Part shown: in pieces, positions 9,306 to 18,913 of the stretch
Layout of the letters: each line of letters begins with the position of its first letter
How positions within the stretch are numbered: the first letter of the stretch is position 1
Source: Nitrospinota bacterium
GTDB taxonomy: Bacteria > Nitrospinota_A > UBA7883 > JACRLM01
Assembly: GCA_016235255.1 (NCBI GenBank)
Contig: JACRLM010000003.1
Span: 1 to 54,641 of the forward strand
Direction: 5' to 3'
DNA: 54,641 bases
Notes under the pieces: generated by a model
Database searches by the model: none
Told to the model about the DNA's origin: nothing
What the model saw: only the letters and a program-made list of their open reading frames with translations
Program-made: the position numbers and the translations under genes

Positions 9306-10682
9306 TTGACCGACCTGCCAAGGCTGACAGCGCTCAAAATACTCCACAAAGCGAGCCAGAAAGGGGCTCGGCTGGAGCCTGTGCTGGAATCCCATCTGGC
9401 CAAAGAAAAGATGGAAGATCGCGACAGGGCCTTCGTTTCCGAGCTTGTTTACGGCGTCGTAAGGTGGCGCCGGGGGCTTGACGAAATCATCCAGGGGGCT
9501 TCCGGCCGGCCGGTGAAGGCCATTGATCCTTACGTTCTGGACATTCTCAGGCTGGGCCTAGTCCAGATGACGGTGCTGACAAAGGTGCCGGTCTCCGCGG
9601 CGGTCAACGAGTCTGTCAACCTGGCCCGTTCCGCCTCCAGCACAAGGCCATCCACCGGATTTGTCAACGGCGTGCTGCGGGGGATCATCCGTAAATTCGG
9701 ATTGAACAAGAAGCGCCGGACGGTGATGGAGATGGCCGAGTCCATAGTTCCCAAAAAGGCGCCGCCGCGCGAGAGGCTTGCGGTCAAATATTCATTTCCG
9801 GACTGGATGGTGAAACGCTGGGCCGCAAAATACGGCGAGAAGGGGGCGGAGACGATATTGGCCGGGTCGCAGAAGCAGGCGCCCGTCTTTTTCCGTTTGA
9901 ACGTGAGAGAACATGCGGCCGGAGAAATCGAAAAGAAATTCGCCGAATGGGGGATCGCGGCGGAAAAGTTCGAATACGTGGAAAACGCATACCGGCTGAC
10001 CAAGGGGAAGATCACCCCGCGTTCCCCGTTTTTCATGCAGGGGCATGTCCAGCCTCAGGACGGCGCCTCCATGATCGCCGCAAGCCTGCTCGAACCGGCG
10101 GAAAACGGCCTTTCCGCGGACATTTGCTGCGGCAAGGGGATCAAGACAGGCTTTTTTGCGTCGCGTATCAGGGACGGCAAAATTGTGGCCATGGACAATT
10201 CGTTTCTAAAACTTTCACACCTTAAAACGAACATGAGGCGGCAGGGGATCGCCAACGTGAAGGCCGTCGCCACGGACGCGGCATCCCCATGGCCGGTGAA
10301 GGCCCGGTTTGGAGCGATATATATAGACGCCCCCTGCTCCGGCTCCGGGCTTTTCAGGCGACATCCGGAAGGGAAATGGAACAAGGGGCTGGAGCTTGTG
10401 CATGAAATGGCCAAATTGCAGCTTGCCATGCTGGGCCGCGCCGCGGTGGAACTGGCGGCTGGCGGCGTGATGGTCTATTCCGTCTGCTCCATCGAGCCTG
10501 AGGAGGGAGAAGAGCAGGTGGAACGTTTCCTTTCCGGCGACAGGCGGTTCAAAAGAGACAATATAAAGTCAAAGCGTCCCGATCTGGCCGAATTCATCAC
10601 GCAAAAAGGGGACATCCTGATCCTGCCGGGGCAAAAGGGGATGGACGGATTTTTCGCGGCGCGTCTTGTCCGGGCAAAATGA
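9306..10682 (+). CDS. rsmB: 16S rRNA (cytosine-967-C5)-methyltransferase
   Basis: This 458-residue protein has the RsmB layout: an N-terminal NusB-like helical domain (residues 1-140), then a SAM-dependent methyltransferase. The two catalytic cysteines are Cys344 in DAPCSGSG and Cys394 in YSVCSIEPEEGE. The SAM-binding motif I reads DICCGKGIKT (272-281) instead of the usual D-CAAPGGKT, an odd substitution in an otherwise intact enzyme. The start is a TTG at 9306 with only a weak upstream site. The stop overlaps the next gene by four bases, giving a coupled rsmB / PASTA gene / rsmI run. Confidence 0.9.
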   Translation: MTDLPRLTALKILHKASQKGARLEPVLESHLAKEKMEDRDRAFVSELVYGVVRWRRGLDEIIQGASGRPVKAIDPYVLDILRLGLVQMTVLTKVPVSAAVNESVNLARSASSTRPSTGFVNGVLRGIIRKFGLNKKRRTVMEMAESIVPKKAPPRERLAVKYSFPDWMVKRWAAKYGEKGAETILAGSQKQAPVFFRLNVREHAAGEIEKKFAEWGIAAEKFEYVENAYRLTKGKITPRSPFFMQGHVQPQDGASMIAASLLEPAENGLSADICCGKGIKTGFFASRIRDGKIVAMDNSFLKLSHLKTNMRRQGIANVKAVATDAASPWPVKARFGAIYIDAPCSGSGLFRRHPEGKWNKGLELVHEMAKLQLAMLGRAAVELAAGGVMVYSVCSIEPEEGEEQVERFLSGDRRFKRDNIKSKRPDLAEFITQKGDILILPGQKGMDGFFAARLVRAK

Positions 10683-11629
10683 GCAAGGCGGCGGAATACC
10701 TCCAGGCATTCGCGCTTCTGCTGGCCGTCGCCGTGGTCAGCGGGATTCTGGTGATGCGGCTTGCGATGGCGGGAGGGGGCGAGACGGTGGACACGCCAGA
10801 CCTTCGCGGCAAAGGCATAATCGCGGCGCTGGAGACGCTGGACAAATACGGGCTGTACCTTCGCGTCACGGGGCTTGAGGACGATCCACTTATCCCCAAG
10901 GACCATGTTGTAAGCCAAGACCCTATTCCCGGCGAGCCGGTGAAAAAAGGGCGCGATGTCAAAGTGGTGGTGAGCAGGGGAGCCAAAAGCGTTGTCACCC
11001 CGGATGTGGCCGGATCGTCGGTGGAGCGTGCGGAGGCGATACTGGCGCGCAACGGGATCAAGATGGTCAGGAAGCTTTCTATATACTCGGAAAAGCCGGA
11101 GGGGACCGTGCTGAAAACCCGGCCGGGCGCGCAGGTGGAGATAAGCAAAGGGGGAAGCGTCGCGATGCTTGTTTCGGCCGGGCCGGAGCCCGAGTACATA
11201 ATCACTCCAGACTTCACCGGCGGCAAGCTTTCTGAAGCCATGGAAAAGCTGGGCCGGGCGGGGCTCAAGGTTGGGAAAGTTCTGCATGAAACTGGAGGGG
11301 GCAGGGAACCGGGGACGGTGACAAAGCAGGAGCCCAGGGCGGGGGCGCGTTCGGAGGCCGGGTCTTTTGTCACGCTAACAGTCTCGGAAGGCCCGGGAAG
11401 CGGAGGCGGAAAGCCGGAGTCGTACAACATCCTGTATTACACCATTCCAAAGGGGCGCGGCCAGTCCAAGGTTACGATAACCCGTGACAACGCTTCCGGA
11501 TCCAAAGAGGTCTACAATGGCGTCCACAAACCGGGAGACACGATTTCACTGCTTGTGGAGATTCAGGGAAAGACTTCTGTGCGGATATATCTGGACGCAA
11601 GCCTGGCCGAAGTGAGGAGCTTTGAATGA
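10679..11629 (+). CDS. Membrane-anchored PASTA repeat protein
   Basis: This 316-residue protein has a single N-terminal transmembrane helix (about residues 7-29). Three PASTA repeats follow (about 37-102, 104-170 and 172-240), each starting TPD and ending in a VVVS/LVSAG/LTVSEG strand. The C-terminal 65 residues are an unassigned beta-rich domain. PASTA domains bind peptidoglycan stem peptides or muropeptides in serine/threonine kinases and PBPs. Here there is no kinase or transpeptidase domain, so it looks like a stand-alone wall-sensing or scaffolding protein. It overlaps rsmB and rsmI by four bases on each side. Confidence 0.85.
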   Translation: MSKAAEYLQAFALLLAVAVVSGILVMRLAMAGGGETVDTPDLRGKGIIAALETLDKYGLYLRVTGLEDDPLIPKDHVVSQDPIPGEPVKKGRDVKVVVSRGAKSVVTPDVAGSSVERAEAILARNGIKMVRKLSIYSEKPEGTVLKTRPGAQVEISKGGSVAMLVSAGPEPEYIITPDFTGGKLSEAMEKLGRAGLKVGKVLHETGGGREPGTVTKQEPRAGARSEAGSFVTLTVSEGPGSGGGKPESYNILYYTIPKGRGQSKVTITRDNASGSKEVYNGVHKPGDTISLLVEIQGKTSVRIYLDASLAEVRSFE

Positions 11630-12366
11630 AAGAGGAAAACAGCGCGCCTGGAATCCTGTACCTTGTGGCCACGCCCATCGGCAACCTTTCGGACATGACG
11701 CCAAGGGGGGTGGACACATTGAAGCTTGCCGATGTTGTCGCCGCCGAGGACACGCGCCATTCCAGGATACTTTTTGAGCGGTTCGGCGTGAGCCCCAAAA
11801 AGCTTGTCTCATACCATGCCCACAATGTGGAAAGACGGACCCCGGAGCTTGAACGGGCGCTGCAAGACGGCCTGTCGGTGGCGCTCATTTCCGACGCGGG
11901 AACTCCGGGGATAAGCGATCCCGGCTATGCGCTGGTGTCCGCCGCCGTACGCATCGGGGCCAGGATATGCCCCATACCGGGAGCCTCGTCGCCGGTGATG
12001 GCGGTGGCCGCGTCGGGTTTTCCGTCACACCGTTTTGTTTACGAGGGATTCCTTCCAAGGAAAAAGGGGCGCAAGACCATCATCGAGTCCTGGAAAGACG
12101 AGAAGAGGACGGTGGTGTTCCTCGAATCGCCCCACCGGATAGTAAAGACGCTGCGTGATATCGCCGGATATATTGGCGAGAGGATGGTGTGCGTGGCCCG
12201 GGAGATGACCAAAGTGCACGAGGAGTTTATCAGGGGGCGCGTTTCACAAGTGGCGGACAGGATCGAAAAAAGCGGCGCGGCGAGGGGGGAGATAACGGTG
12301 GCGCTGGCGCCGGAGCGGGCCGGCGGCCGATGGGAAGAGCAAGGGCTTGAGGAAGAAGGGGACTGA
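11626..12366 (+). CDS. rsmI: 16S rRNA (cytidine-1402-2'-O)-methyltransferase
   Basis: This 246-residue tetrapyrrole-methylase-fold enzyme modifies C1402 in the ribosomal decoding centre. The RsmI motifs are all present: VATPIGNLSDMTPR, AAEDTRHSR, LISDAGTPGISDPG, PIPGASS and CVAREMTKVHEE. It lacks the additional C-terminal domain of longer RsmI proteins and ends in an acidic tail, so it is a short form. It is translationally coupled to the PASTA gene by a four-base overlap. Confidence 0.95.
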   Translation: MKEENSAPGILYLVATPIGNLSDMTPRGVDTLKLADVVAAEDTRHSRILFERFGVSPKKLVSYHAHNVERRTPELERALQDGLSVALISDAGTPGISDPGYALVSAAVRIGARICPIPGASSPVMAVAASGFPSHRFVYEGFLPRKKGRKTIIESWKDEKRTVVFLESPHRIVKTLRDIAGYIGERMVCVAREMTKVHEEFIRGRVSQVADRIEKSGAARGEITVALAPERAGGRWEEQGLEEEGD

Positions 12367-12375
12367 CCAGCCCCG

Positions 12376-13086
12376 TCACTTCTTCTTTTTCTTCTTCTTC
12401 GTTTTCATGTAAAGGGCCGCCGCCTCGCTTTCAGGGGAGGTGGGGGCGTTTTGCCTGGCCAACTCCTTGAGATTGGCCTGCACTTTCGCGGATTCAATCT
12501 TGGCGTAAATTTTCTTTTTGGCTATGCGCCTCGCGGCGAATATGGCCGTCCACAGCAGGATGGACAGCGCCATGGTGGCCAGGAACGTGTCCACCCCGTT
12601 GATAAACGCCTTGTTTGTGAGCGCGGGGACGTTTCCCCCGGCGCTCATCACGAAACGTTCGCCCGGATTGACCGGCGTTGAAGACGACACGTTGACCATG
12701 TAAACGCCCGCCGCGGCCGCGTCAAAATAGCCGTGGCTTACTCCCTCCATGCCACCCATGAAATACTTGAGAAGCTTGTTCGGATACACTATGACCGAAT
12801 TGCCCGCCGGGTCTTTCACGGAAAAAGAGAATCCCGCCGGGAAACCTGGCTTTGCGATTATTGATTCGCCCTTAATGATGCTTTTGTGTTCGTGGTAAAC
12901 GTAATAGCGGCCAGGCTCGTCGATCTTCATCGTCAGCGAGCCCGGGACGAACTCCCGCCTCGTAGTGTCCTGCACGTTCCAGAATCCCCGCACCACGATC
13001 ACCGCGGCGACCAGGGCGCCCATGAACATCACCAGAATGATGATCAGATAAACTTCTTTTTTGGGGGTCACATCCTGTTCGGTCAT
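12376..13086 (-). CDS. Unknown membrane protein with a lysine-rich tail
   Basis: This 236-residue protein is not assigned to a known family. It has a transmembrane helix near residues 12-34, then an extracytoplasmic beta-rich domain of about 130 residues (SLTMKIDEPGRYYVYHEHK, VYMVNVSSS) resembling a jelly-roll or carbohydrate-binding fold. A second membrane helix lies near DTFLATMALSILLWTAIF, followed by a cytoplasmic basic tail ending in consecutive lysines. It overlaps the upstream gene (13083-13478) by four bases, so the two are one transcription unit and probably one complex. Confidence 0.7.
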   Translation of the reverse strand: MTEQDVTPKKEVYLIIILVMFMGALVAAVIVVRGFWNVQDTTRREFVPGSLTMKIDEPGRYYVYHEHKSIIKGESIIAKPGFPAGFSFSVKDPAGNSVIVYPNKLLKYFMGGMEGVSHGYFDAAAAGVYMVNVSSSTPVNPGERFVMSAGGNVPALTNKAFINGVDTFLATMALSILLWTAIFAARRIAKKKIYAKIESAKVQANLKELARQNAPTSPESEAAALYMKTKKKKKKK

Positions 13087-13478
13087 TTGTTCCGTCCCGC
13101 GCGAAGGTTTAACGCCGTGGCCGCCAGCATCACGAGGAATACCGCCGCTGAAAGCGACGCGCCGGTGTACGCTATCTCCCAGTCGCTCGCGTTCTGGTCC
13201 GCGTCACCGGTTATAAAGGCGGGAATGCTGCTCGCCACCATCCCCGCGAAAGCCGACGCGATGTTCACGATTGATACCGGGTAATGCCCGCGGATGATTA
13301 TTAACGCCACCCCGAATGTGAGGAACATCGGGTTGAATGTCAGCAGCAGTATCACGAACAGGTAGGACGCTCCGGGCATGAACAGATAGAACACCGCCGT
13401 GAAGAAAGCCGTGGCCAGGGCTGTGGCGCTTACGACCATGTAGTACGTCTGCCACGGATTGCGGGCCGTCTGTTCCAT
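13083..13478 (-). CDS. Unknown four-helix membrane protein
   Basis: This 131-residue protein consists of four predicted membrane helices: VVSATALATAFFTAVFYLF, LFVILLLTFNPMFLTFGVAL, IVNIASAFAGMVASSIPAFI and ASLSAAVFLVMLAATAL, with short loops. No family is recognised. It is the first gene of a two-gene minus-strand unit with 12376-13086 (four-base overlap). A TATAAT hexamer about 35 bases upstream is a plausible promoter element. Confidence 0.65.
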   Translation of the reverse strand: MEQTARNPWQTYYMVVSATALATAFFTAVFYLFMPGASYLFVILLLTFNPMFLTFGVALIIIRGHYPVSIVNIASAFAGMVASSIPAFITGDADQNASDWEIAYTGASLSAAVFLVMLAATALNLRAGRNK

Positions 13479-13512
13479 GTCTGAAACCGCTCCATCAATA
13501 AAAAAGAAAATG

Positions 13513-13518
13513 ATTATA
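13513..13518 (-). promoter_or_regulatory. Candidate -10 box for the membrane-protein pair
   Basis: The minus strand reads TATAAT at 13518-13513, about 35 bases before the start codon at 13478. No convincing -35 hexamer was found. Confidence 0.35.
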
Positions 13519-13562
13519 CATCATGCCCCCCGTAAAAGTGGAAGCGGCGGCGAAAAGACGTC

Positions 13563-13568
13563 TATAAT
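13563..13568 (+). promoter_or_regulatory. Candidate -10 box for the PQQ-propeller gene
   Basis: TATAAT at 13563-13568 lies 36 bases before the proposed start at 13605. The -35 region is not obvious. Confidence 0.35.
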
Positions 13569-13604
13569 GTGAGCCTTACTTTAAACGAAGGCGGTGCTAT
13601 CAAG

Positions 13605-14783
13605 ATGGGAAAATGCAGGGTGATCACGGCATGCCTGGTGGCTGCCTTTTTGGCGGGATGCTCCGGCGGCGCTTCGCAGGGGAGTTTTACCGGCGACACG
13701 GGGCGCAAAATAACCTCCGCCGGAGAGGCGATGTACCGCGGTGGGAGCGAACGCAACGGCGTGTACAACCACACGGGCCTTGCAAAGCTCAACGGCCTAA
13801 AATGGAAGTTCACCGCAGGCTCTCTGTTAAACAAGTATACCGGCTCCCTATGGATATACTCCAGCGTGGCGGTGGCGGACGGGATTGCCTATTTTGGGGC
13901 TGGCGACGGCAGGATGTACGCCGTGGACGCCCAATCCGGAGAGCTTAAATGGAGCTTTAAGAGTTCGAGGATGTATGGAGGGTGGTTTGTCTCCTCCCCG
14001 GCGGTGGCGGACGGGGTGGTCTATATAGGCTGCGGCGATGGCTTTTTGTATGCGCTGGACGCAAAATCAGGCGCCGGGCTATGGAAGTTTGACGCCGAGG
14101 CGGAGGTGGCCTCTTCACCTGCGGTGGTGGACGGGGTCGTGTATTTCGGCGATTACAAGGGGACTATGTACGCGGCGGACGCGCGGACAGGGAAAATAAA
14201 CTGGCGGTTCGACGCAAACGGGACGGTCACATCGTCTCCAGCCGTCTCCGGCGGGGTGGTGTTCTTCGGCGGCAGATCAAGCCATGTTTACGCTCTCGAC
14301 GCAAAGTCCGGCAAGGAGATATGGCGCTTCAAGGCCGGAAAGGACGTGGACAGCTCCCCGGCTGTGGCGGGGGGGATGGTGTATTTCGGAGCCGCCGACA
14401 AGCATATATACGGCGTGGACGCGGCCACCGGCAAGGAAGTTTGGAAATTCAATGCCGGGCATAACGTCTATTCTTCCCCGGCGGTGTTCAATGGCTTTGT
14501 GATAGCCGGCAGCTGGGACGGATACCTTTACGCCCTGGACGCGGCCACAGGCGCCGAAAAGTGGAAGGTGAAAACGAAGTACAGGGTCGATTCAGCCCCT
14601 ACCATAGCCGGAGGTGTGGTATATTTCGGCAGCGGGGACAAGCACATATATGCGCTGGAGCTGGCCACCGGCAAGGAACTTTGGCGGTACCAGACTGGAA
14701 AGGAAGTGCGCACCTCCCCGGCGATTCTCGACGGGATGATTATCACCGGAAGCGAGGACGGCTCCGTTTACGCGCTGAATTGA
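13605..14783 (+). CDS. PQQ-type beta-propeller lipoprotein (BamB-like)
   Basis: This 392-residue lipoprotein has a signal peptide with the lipobox LAGC (Cys19), followed by an eight-bladed propeller. Repeats of the form YFG-GD-YALDA-TGKE-W-F occur about every 40 residues, for example LYALDAKSGAGLWKF, MYAADARTGKINWRF, IYGVDAATGKEVWKF and IYALELATGKELWRY. The fold matches BamB of the outer-membrane assembly machine and PQQ-dehydrogenase propellers. No dehydrogenase active site is evident, so a structural or binding role is likely. ATG 13605 follows a GAAGGCGG site; a GTG at 13569 would put 12 residues before the signal peptide. Confidence 0.85.
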   Translation: MGKCRVITACLVAAFLAGCSGGASQGSFTGDTGRKITSAGEAMYRGGSERNGVYNHTGLAKLNGLKWKFTAGSLLNKYTGSLWIYSSVAVADGIAYFGAGDGRMYAVDAQSGELKWSFKSSRMYGGWFVSSPAVADGVVYIGCGDGFLYALDAKSGAGLWKFDAEAEVASSPAVVDGVVYFGDYKGTMYAADARTGKINWRFDANGTVTSSPAVSGGVVFFGGRSSHVYALDAKSGKEIWRFKAGKDVDSSPAVAGGMVYFGAADKHIYGVDAATGKEVWKFNAGHNVYSSPAVFNGFVIAGSWDGYLYALDAATGAEKWKVKTKYRVDSAPTIAGGVVYFGSGDKHIYALELATGKELWRYQTGKEVRTSPAILDGMIITGSEDGSVYALN

Positions 14784-14804
14784 AATGAAGCAGGCGGCCT
14801 CCGG

Positions 14805-15554
14805 TCATCCCTTTGCGGATTCGAGCAGCCGGGCCGCCTCCTCGTTTCCTTTGGACACGGCGATGTCGTGCGGGGTTTTCCCGGCGATGTTCTTGGCCCG
14901 CAGGTTCGCCCCGTTGGCCAAAAGCATCCGGATCATGTCCGCGTCCCCTCCTTCCGCGGCGGCGTGAAGGGGGGTAATGCCTAATTCGTCCTGGGCGTTG
15001 ACGTTGGCCCCTTTGTTAAGCAGATCCACCGCCACCCGCTCCTCGCTGTTCAAGGCAGCTCCCATTAAAGGGGTCCATCCCTCGTCATCCGGCGCGTCCA
15101 CTGCCGCCCCCTTGTCCAGCAAGAGCCGCACGATGTCGTCCATGCCGAACTCGGCGGCCATCAGCAGCGCCGTTTCGCCATAGATGTTCTTCGCGCCGGG
15201 ATTTGCCCCCATCGCTATAAGTTCGCGCGCCATGTCCGGCTGGTCGGAGGTGACGGCCCGCATCAGTGGCGTCTCGCCATACAGGTTGGTGATGTCCGGC
15301 GTTGCGCCGTGCATCATAAGGTACCGCGCCATCTCAAGCTTACCGTGTTCCACGGCGGCCAGCAGCGGGGAGGAACCGTTCTGCAGTTTCGCGTTGATGC
15401 CGGTGCCTTTGTCCATCATCTCCCGGGCGGTGGACATATCCCCATCGGCGGCCGCGCCCAGAAGTTTGCGGATTTTGGCGCCAGGGCCCAATGACCGGAA
15501 AAGCCACGCAGCCCCGGACACGAGGATGGCCGCCGCAATCAGAATTTCGTCCAT
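14805..15554 (-). CDS. Membrane-anchored ankyrin-repeat protein
   Basis: This 249-residue protein has an N-terminal hydrophobic helix (about 3-20) followed by six ankyrin repeats. Clear units are NGSSPLLAAVEHGKLEMARYL, YGETPLMRAVTSDQPDMAREL, YGETALLMAAEFGMDDIVRLL, EGWTPLMGAALN, LGITPLHAAAEGGDADMIRML and AGKTPHDIAVSKGNEEAARLL. Ankyrin repeats mediate protein binding; the partner is unknown. It lies 43 bases after purF in the same direction. Confidence 0.88.
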   Translation of the reverse strand: MDEILIAAAILVSGAAWLFRSLGPGAKIRKLLGAAADGDMSTAREMMDKGTGINAKLQNGSSPLLAAVEHGKLEMARYLMMHGATPDITNLYGETPLMRAVTSDQPDMARELIAMGANPGAKNIYGETALLMAAEFGMDDIVRLLLDKGAAVDAPDDEGWTPLMGAALNSEERVAVDLLNKGANVNAQDELGITPLHAAAEGGDADMIRMLLANGANLRAKNIAGKTPHDIAVSKGNEEAARLLESAKG

Positions 15555-15597
15555 AATGGCAGAAACGGGTTGAAAGGTAATCCAAACAGGAAGCCGG

Positions 15598-17022
15598 TCA
15601 ACCGGCGATTCCGCGCGGCTCCGGTGTCTCGTCCAAAAGCATCAGTTGCGCCTCTATCGCCGGTGTTGTGACGGGATATTCTCCGTTGAAACACGCCTTG
15701 CAAAAGTCCTCACCCCGCCCCTTCAGGGCGTTGAGCATACCTTCCATGGAAAGATAGGCCAGCGAGTCGGCCGCCAGGAATTTTCTTATGTCCTCCACCC
15801 CGTAGGTGGCGGCGATCAAGTCTGAACGGGCCGGGGTGTCTATCCCGTAAAAGCACGAATGGGTGGTGGGCGGGGAGGATATGCGCATATGCACCTCCCT
15901 GGCCCCGGCTTCGCGCACCATGCGGACAAGCTTTCGGGAGGTGGTGCCGCGGACTATTGAATCGTCCACCAGAATCACCCGCTTCCCCTCTATAAGCTCC
16001 CGCACCGGATTGAGCTTTATTTTCACCCCGAAATGGCGGATCGACTGCGCCGGCTCTATGAACGTGCGCCCGACGTAATGGTTGCGGATAATCCCTTTTT
16101 CAAAAGGTATTCCGGACTGTTTGGCGAATCCCAGCGCCGCCCCTATCCCGGAGTCCGGCACCGGGATCACGTAATCAGCGTCAACCGGCGATTCAACGGC
16201 CAGCGCCCGGCCGAACCTTTTGCGCACGGCGTAAACGTTGGCGCCGAACACGTCGGAGTCCGGCCTGGCGAAATATATGTATTCGAATATGCAGTGCCGC
16301 CTTGGCTGGCGCTGGAAGGGGAAATGGCTGAAGACCCCTTCCTCGTTGACCAATATCACCTCGCCCGGTTCAACCTCGCGGATGAACTTCGCGTCTATCA
16401 GGTCGAAGGCGCAGGTCTCCGAGGCGAAAACATACGATTGGCCGAGCCTGCCCATAACAAGGGGGCGGAAACCGTGCGGGTCCCGCGCCGCGATTATCTC
16501 CCCCGCGCTCATGATCGCCAGCGAATACGCCCCTTTCACGTGCGAAAGGGCGTCCACCACCTGGTCTAGCAGGCGCTGTTTCCTGCTCATGGCGATAAGG
16601 TGGATTATCACCTCAGAGTCCATGGTGGAGCGGAATATGGAGCCGTTTCTTTCCAGCTCCTCCCTTATGGACTTGGCGTTTATCAGGTTGCCGTTGTGCG
16701 CCAGGGCCAGCGGGCCGCTGTGGTATGAAATGTAAATCGGCTGGGCGTTCTTAATTTCCGACTCCCCCTGGGTGGAATACCTGTTGTGGCCGATGGCCAT
16801 TGTACCCTTGAGGTTGTCTATCATGGATGAGTCGAAAATTTCGGAGACGAGCCCCATGCCGATCTCGGCGTAATGGCGGATCCCGTCCGATGACACTATG
16901 CCGGCAGACTCCTGTCCCCGGTGCTGGAGCGAGTACAAGCCCAGATAGGCAAGGTTGGCCGCTTCCGGGTGGCCATACACGGCCATCACGGCGCATTCTT
17001 CCTTGAACTTGTCCAATGCCAT
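15598..17022 (-). CDS. purF: Amidophosphoribosyltransferase
   Basis: This 474-residue enzyme catalyses the first step of purine synthesis, converting PRPP and glutamine to phosphoribosylamine. A nine-residue propeptide precedes the catalytic nucleophile Cys10 ([12 protein letters not shown]). The glutaminase domain has [10 protein letters not shown] and HNGNL. The PRPP-binding loop is [18 protein letters not shown]. The cysteines HCIFEY, HSCFYG and FCKACF match the four ligands of the Bacillus-type 4Fe-4S cluster, so this is the oxygen-sensitive, self-processed type. It is divergent from polX. Confidence 0.97.
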   Translation of the reverse strand: MALDKFKEECAVMAVYGHPEAANLAYLGLYSLQHRGQESAGIVSSDGIRHYAEIGMGLVSEIFDSSMIDNLKGTMAIGHNRYSTQGESEIKNAQPIYISYHSGPLALAHNGNLINAKSIREELERNGSIFRSTMDSEVIIHLIAMSRKQRLLDQVVDALSHVKGAYSLAIMSAGEIIAARDPHGFRPLVMGRLGQSYVFASETCAFDLIDAKFIREVEPGEVILVNEEGVFSHFPFQRQPRRHCIFEYIYFARPDSDVFGANVYAVRKRFGRALAVESPVDADYVIPVPDSGIGAALGFAKQSGIPFEKGIIRNHYVGRTFIEPAQSIRHFGVKIKLNPVRELIEGKRVILVDDSIVRGTTSRKLVRMVREAGAREVHMRISSPPTTHSCFYGIDTPARSDLIAATYGVEDIRKFLAADSLAYLSMEGMLNALKGRGEDFCKACFNGEYPVTTPAIEAQLMLLDETPEPRGIAG

Positions 17023-17194
17023 TTTTTAAGTCAAACGCCTTGCAAGAATGTCTTTATAGGATAGACCAGAAAGAGGACGTTTTGCGTATTTTCTTGCGGA
17101 CGCCAGATTAAAAGCCCGCTGCAGCTTCTTCCGCCCGCTTTTTCCATTCCGGATGTTAACATAATCATAAAAACAGCCCGGTGAATTGCGATTC

Positions 17195-18913
17195 ATGGAA
17201 AAATCAGCCGTAGCCGCAATGCTCAGCGAGATCGCCGTGATTCTGGACATTCTCGGCGAAAACCCTTTCAAGGTCAAAGCACACCAGAGCGCCGCCCGGG
17301 CCATCGAGACCCTGCCCGGCGATCTGGACGAAATCATGGCAGGGGATCATCTGACCGACATCAAGGGGATCGGATCGCACATCGCCGAAAAGATAAAGAC
17401 CTTCGCCGCCGCAGGAGCGCTGCCGGAGCTTGAAGCGCTTCGTAAAAAAGTCCCCGCCGGGCTGTTTGATATCCTTAAAATCCCGGGACTGGGGCCGAAA
17501 AAAGCCAAGGCGCTGTGGGACAAGCTTGGAGTGACCACAATCCGCGAGCTGGAATACGCCTGCAACGAAAACAGGCTTGTGGAACTTTCCGGGTTCGGCG
17601 CCAAGAGCCAGGAAAATATCATCAAGGGGATCAAGAACGTCACAAAATTCGCCGGGAGGCGTCTGGCGCCGGAAGCCTTCGCCGCCGCTGGACCTGTTAT
17701 CGAATGGGTGCTCAAAGGCCCGGCGGTCAAAAGAGCCCAACTTGCCGGCAGCGTCCGCAGGGGGTTGGAGACGGTGAAGGACATTGATATCGTGGCGTCG
17801 TCGCAAAATCCCGAGAAAGTTATGGATAGGTTCGTGAAAGCCCCCGGCGTTGCCGAAATCATCGGGCAGGGCCCCACAAAATCGTCCATCCGGCTTGAAT
17901 CCGGCTTCCAGGTGGACCTGCGCGTGGTGGACGACGCTCAATACCCTTTCGCTCTGCATCACTTCACCGGCAGCCGGGAACACAACACCCTGATGCGGTC
18001 ACGCGCCAAGGCCATGGGGCTGAAGATGAACGAATACGGCGTGTTCCGGGGTGAAAAGCTGATCGCGTGCGGCGATGAGGAGGAGATATTCGCGGCGCTA
18101 AAGCTTGCCTATATCCCGCCGGAGCTTCGGGAAGGGATTGACGAGATTGATGAATCGGAAAAAGGGCGCATCCCAAAACTCGTCGAACCCGGCGATATAA
18201 CCGGAATATTCCACGCCCACACGGTGGCCAGCGACGGGGTGGACACGCTGGAGAACATGGCGGCCGCATGCAAAAAGATGGGGAGCAAATATCTGGGGAT
18301 ATCAGAACATTCCCGCACGGCAGCCTACGCAGGGGGGCTTTCGATTGACGAACTGGAAAAGCAGGGGGACGAAATAGACGAGGTGAACGCAAAACTTTCC
18401 GGATTCCGGGTGTTCAAGGGGGTGGAGTCGGACATTCTCAACGACGGGTCGTTGGACTATCCGGACAAGGTTTTGGCGAAGCTCGATTTTGTCATCGCAT
18501 CGGTCCATTCCGGATTCAACATGGACGAAAAAAAGATGACGGAGCGGATAGTCCGGGCCATCGAAAATCCGTTCACCACCATGCTCGGCCACCCCACCGG
18601 AAGGCTTTTGCTGGCAAGGGACGGATATCCTGTGAACATGGGAAAAGTTATCGAAGCCTGCGCGAAACATGATGTGATAATCGAACTTAACGCCAATCCC
18701 CACAGGCTGGACATAGACTGGCGCGTGATGAAGCTTGCGAAGGACGCAGGGGTGAAGATATCCGTCAATCCAGACGCCCACAGGGTAAGCGGCCTTGCGG
18801 ACGTGGCATGGGGGGTGGCCGCCGCCCGGAAAGGCTGGCTTGAAAAAGGAGACGTGTTCAACACAATGGCCCCGGACAAGATTGAGAAAGAACTTGAGCG
18901 GAGAAAAAAATGA
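17195..18913 (+). CDS. polX: Family X DNA polymerase/3'-5' exonuclease
   Basis: This 572-residue bacterial PolX has an N-terminal helix-hairpin-helix lyase-like domain (GENPFKVKAHQSAARAIE, LPGLGPKKAKALWDKLG). A nucleotidyltransferase domain follows with the metal aspartates KDIDIV and DLRVV, and FTGSREHN for dNTP binding. The C-terminal PHP phosphoesterase has FHAHTVASDG, GISEHSR, SVHSGF, GHPTGRLL and VNPDAH. Such enzymes act in gap filling and repair. ATG 17195 is preferred over the upstream in-frame TTG 17186. It overlaps nth by four bases, making a coupled base-excision-repair pair. Confidence 0.95.
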   Translation: MEKSAVAAMLSEIAVILDILGENPFKVKAHQSAARAIETLPGDLDEIMAGDHLTDIKGIGSHIAEKIKTFAAAGALPELEALRKKVPAGLFDILKIPGLGPKKAKALWDKLGVTTIRELEYACNENRLVELSGFGAKSQENIIKGIKNVTKFAGRRLAPEAFAAAGPVIEWVLKGPAVKRAQLAGSVRRGLETVKDIDIVASSQNPEKVMDRFVKAPGVAEIIGQGPTKSSIRLESGFQVDLRVVDDAQYPFALHHFTGSREHNTLMRSRAKAMGLKMNEYGVFRGEKLIACGDEEEIFAALKLAYIPPELREGIDEIDESEKGRIPKLVEPGDITGIFHAHTVASDGVDTLENMAAACKKMGSKYLGISEHSRTAAYAGGLSIDELEKQGDEIDEVNAKLSGFRVFKGVESDILNDGSLDYPDKVLAKLDFVIASVHSGFNMDEKKMTERIVRAIENPFTTMLGHPTGRLLLARDGYPVNMGKVIEACAKHDVIIELNANPHRLDIDWRVMKLAKDAGVKISVNPDAHRVSGLADVAWGVAAARKGWLEKGDVFNTMAPDKIEKELERRKK

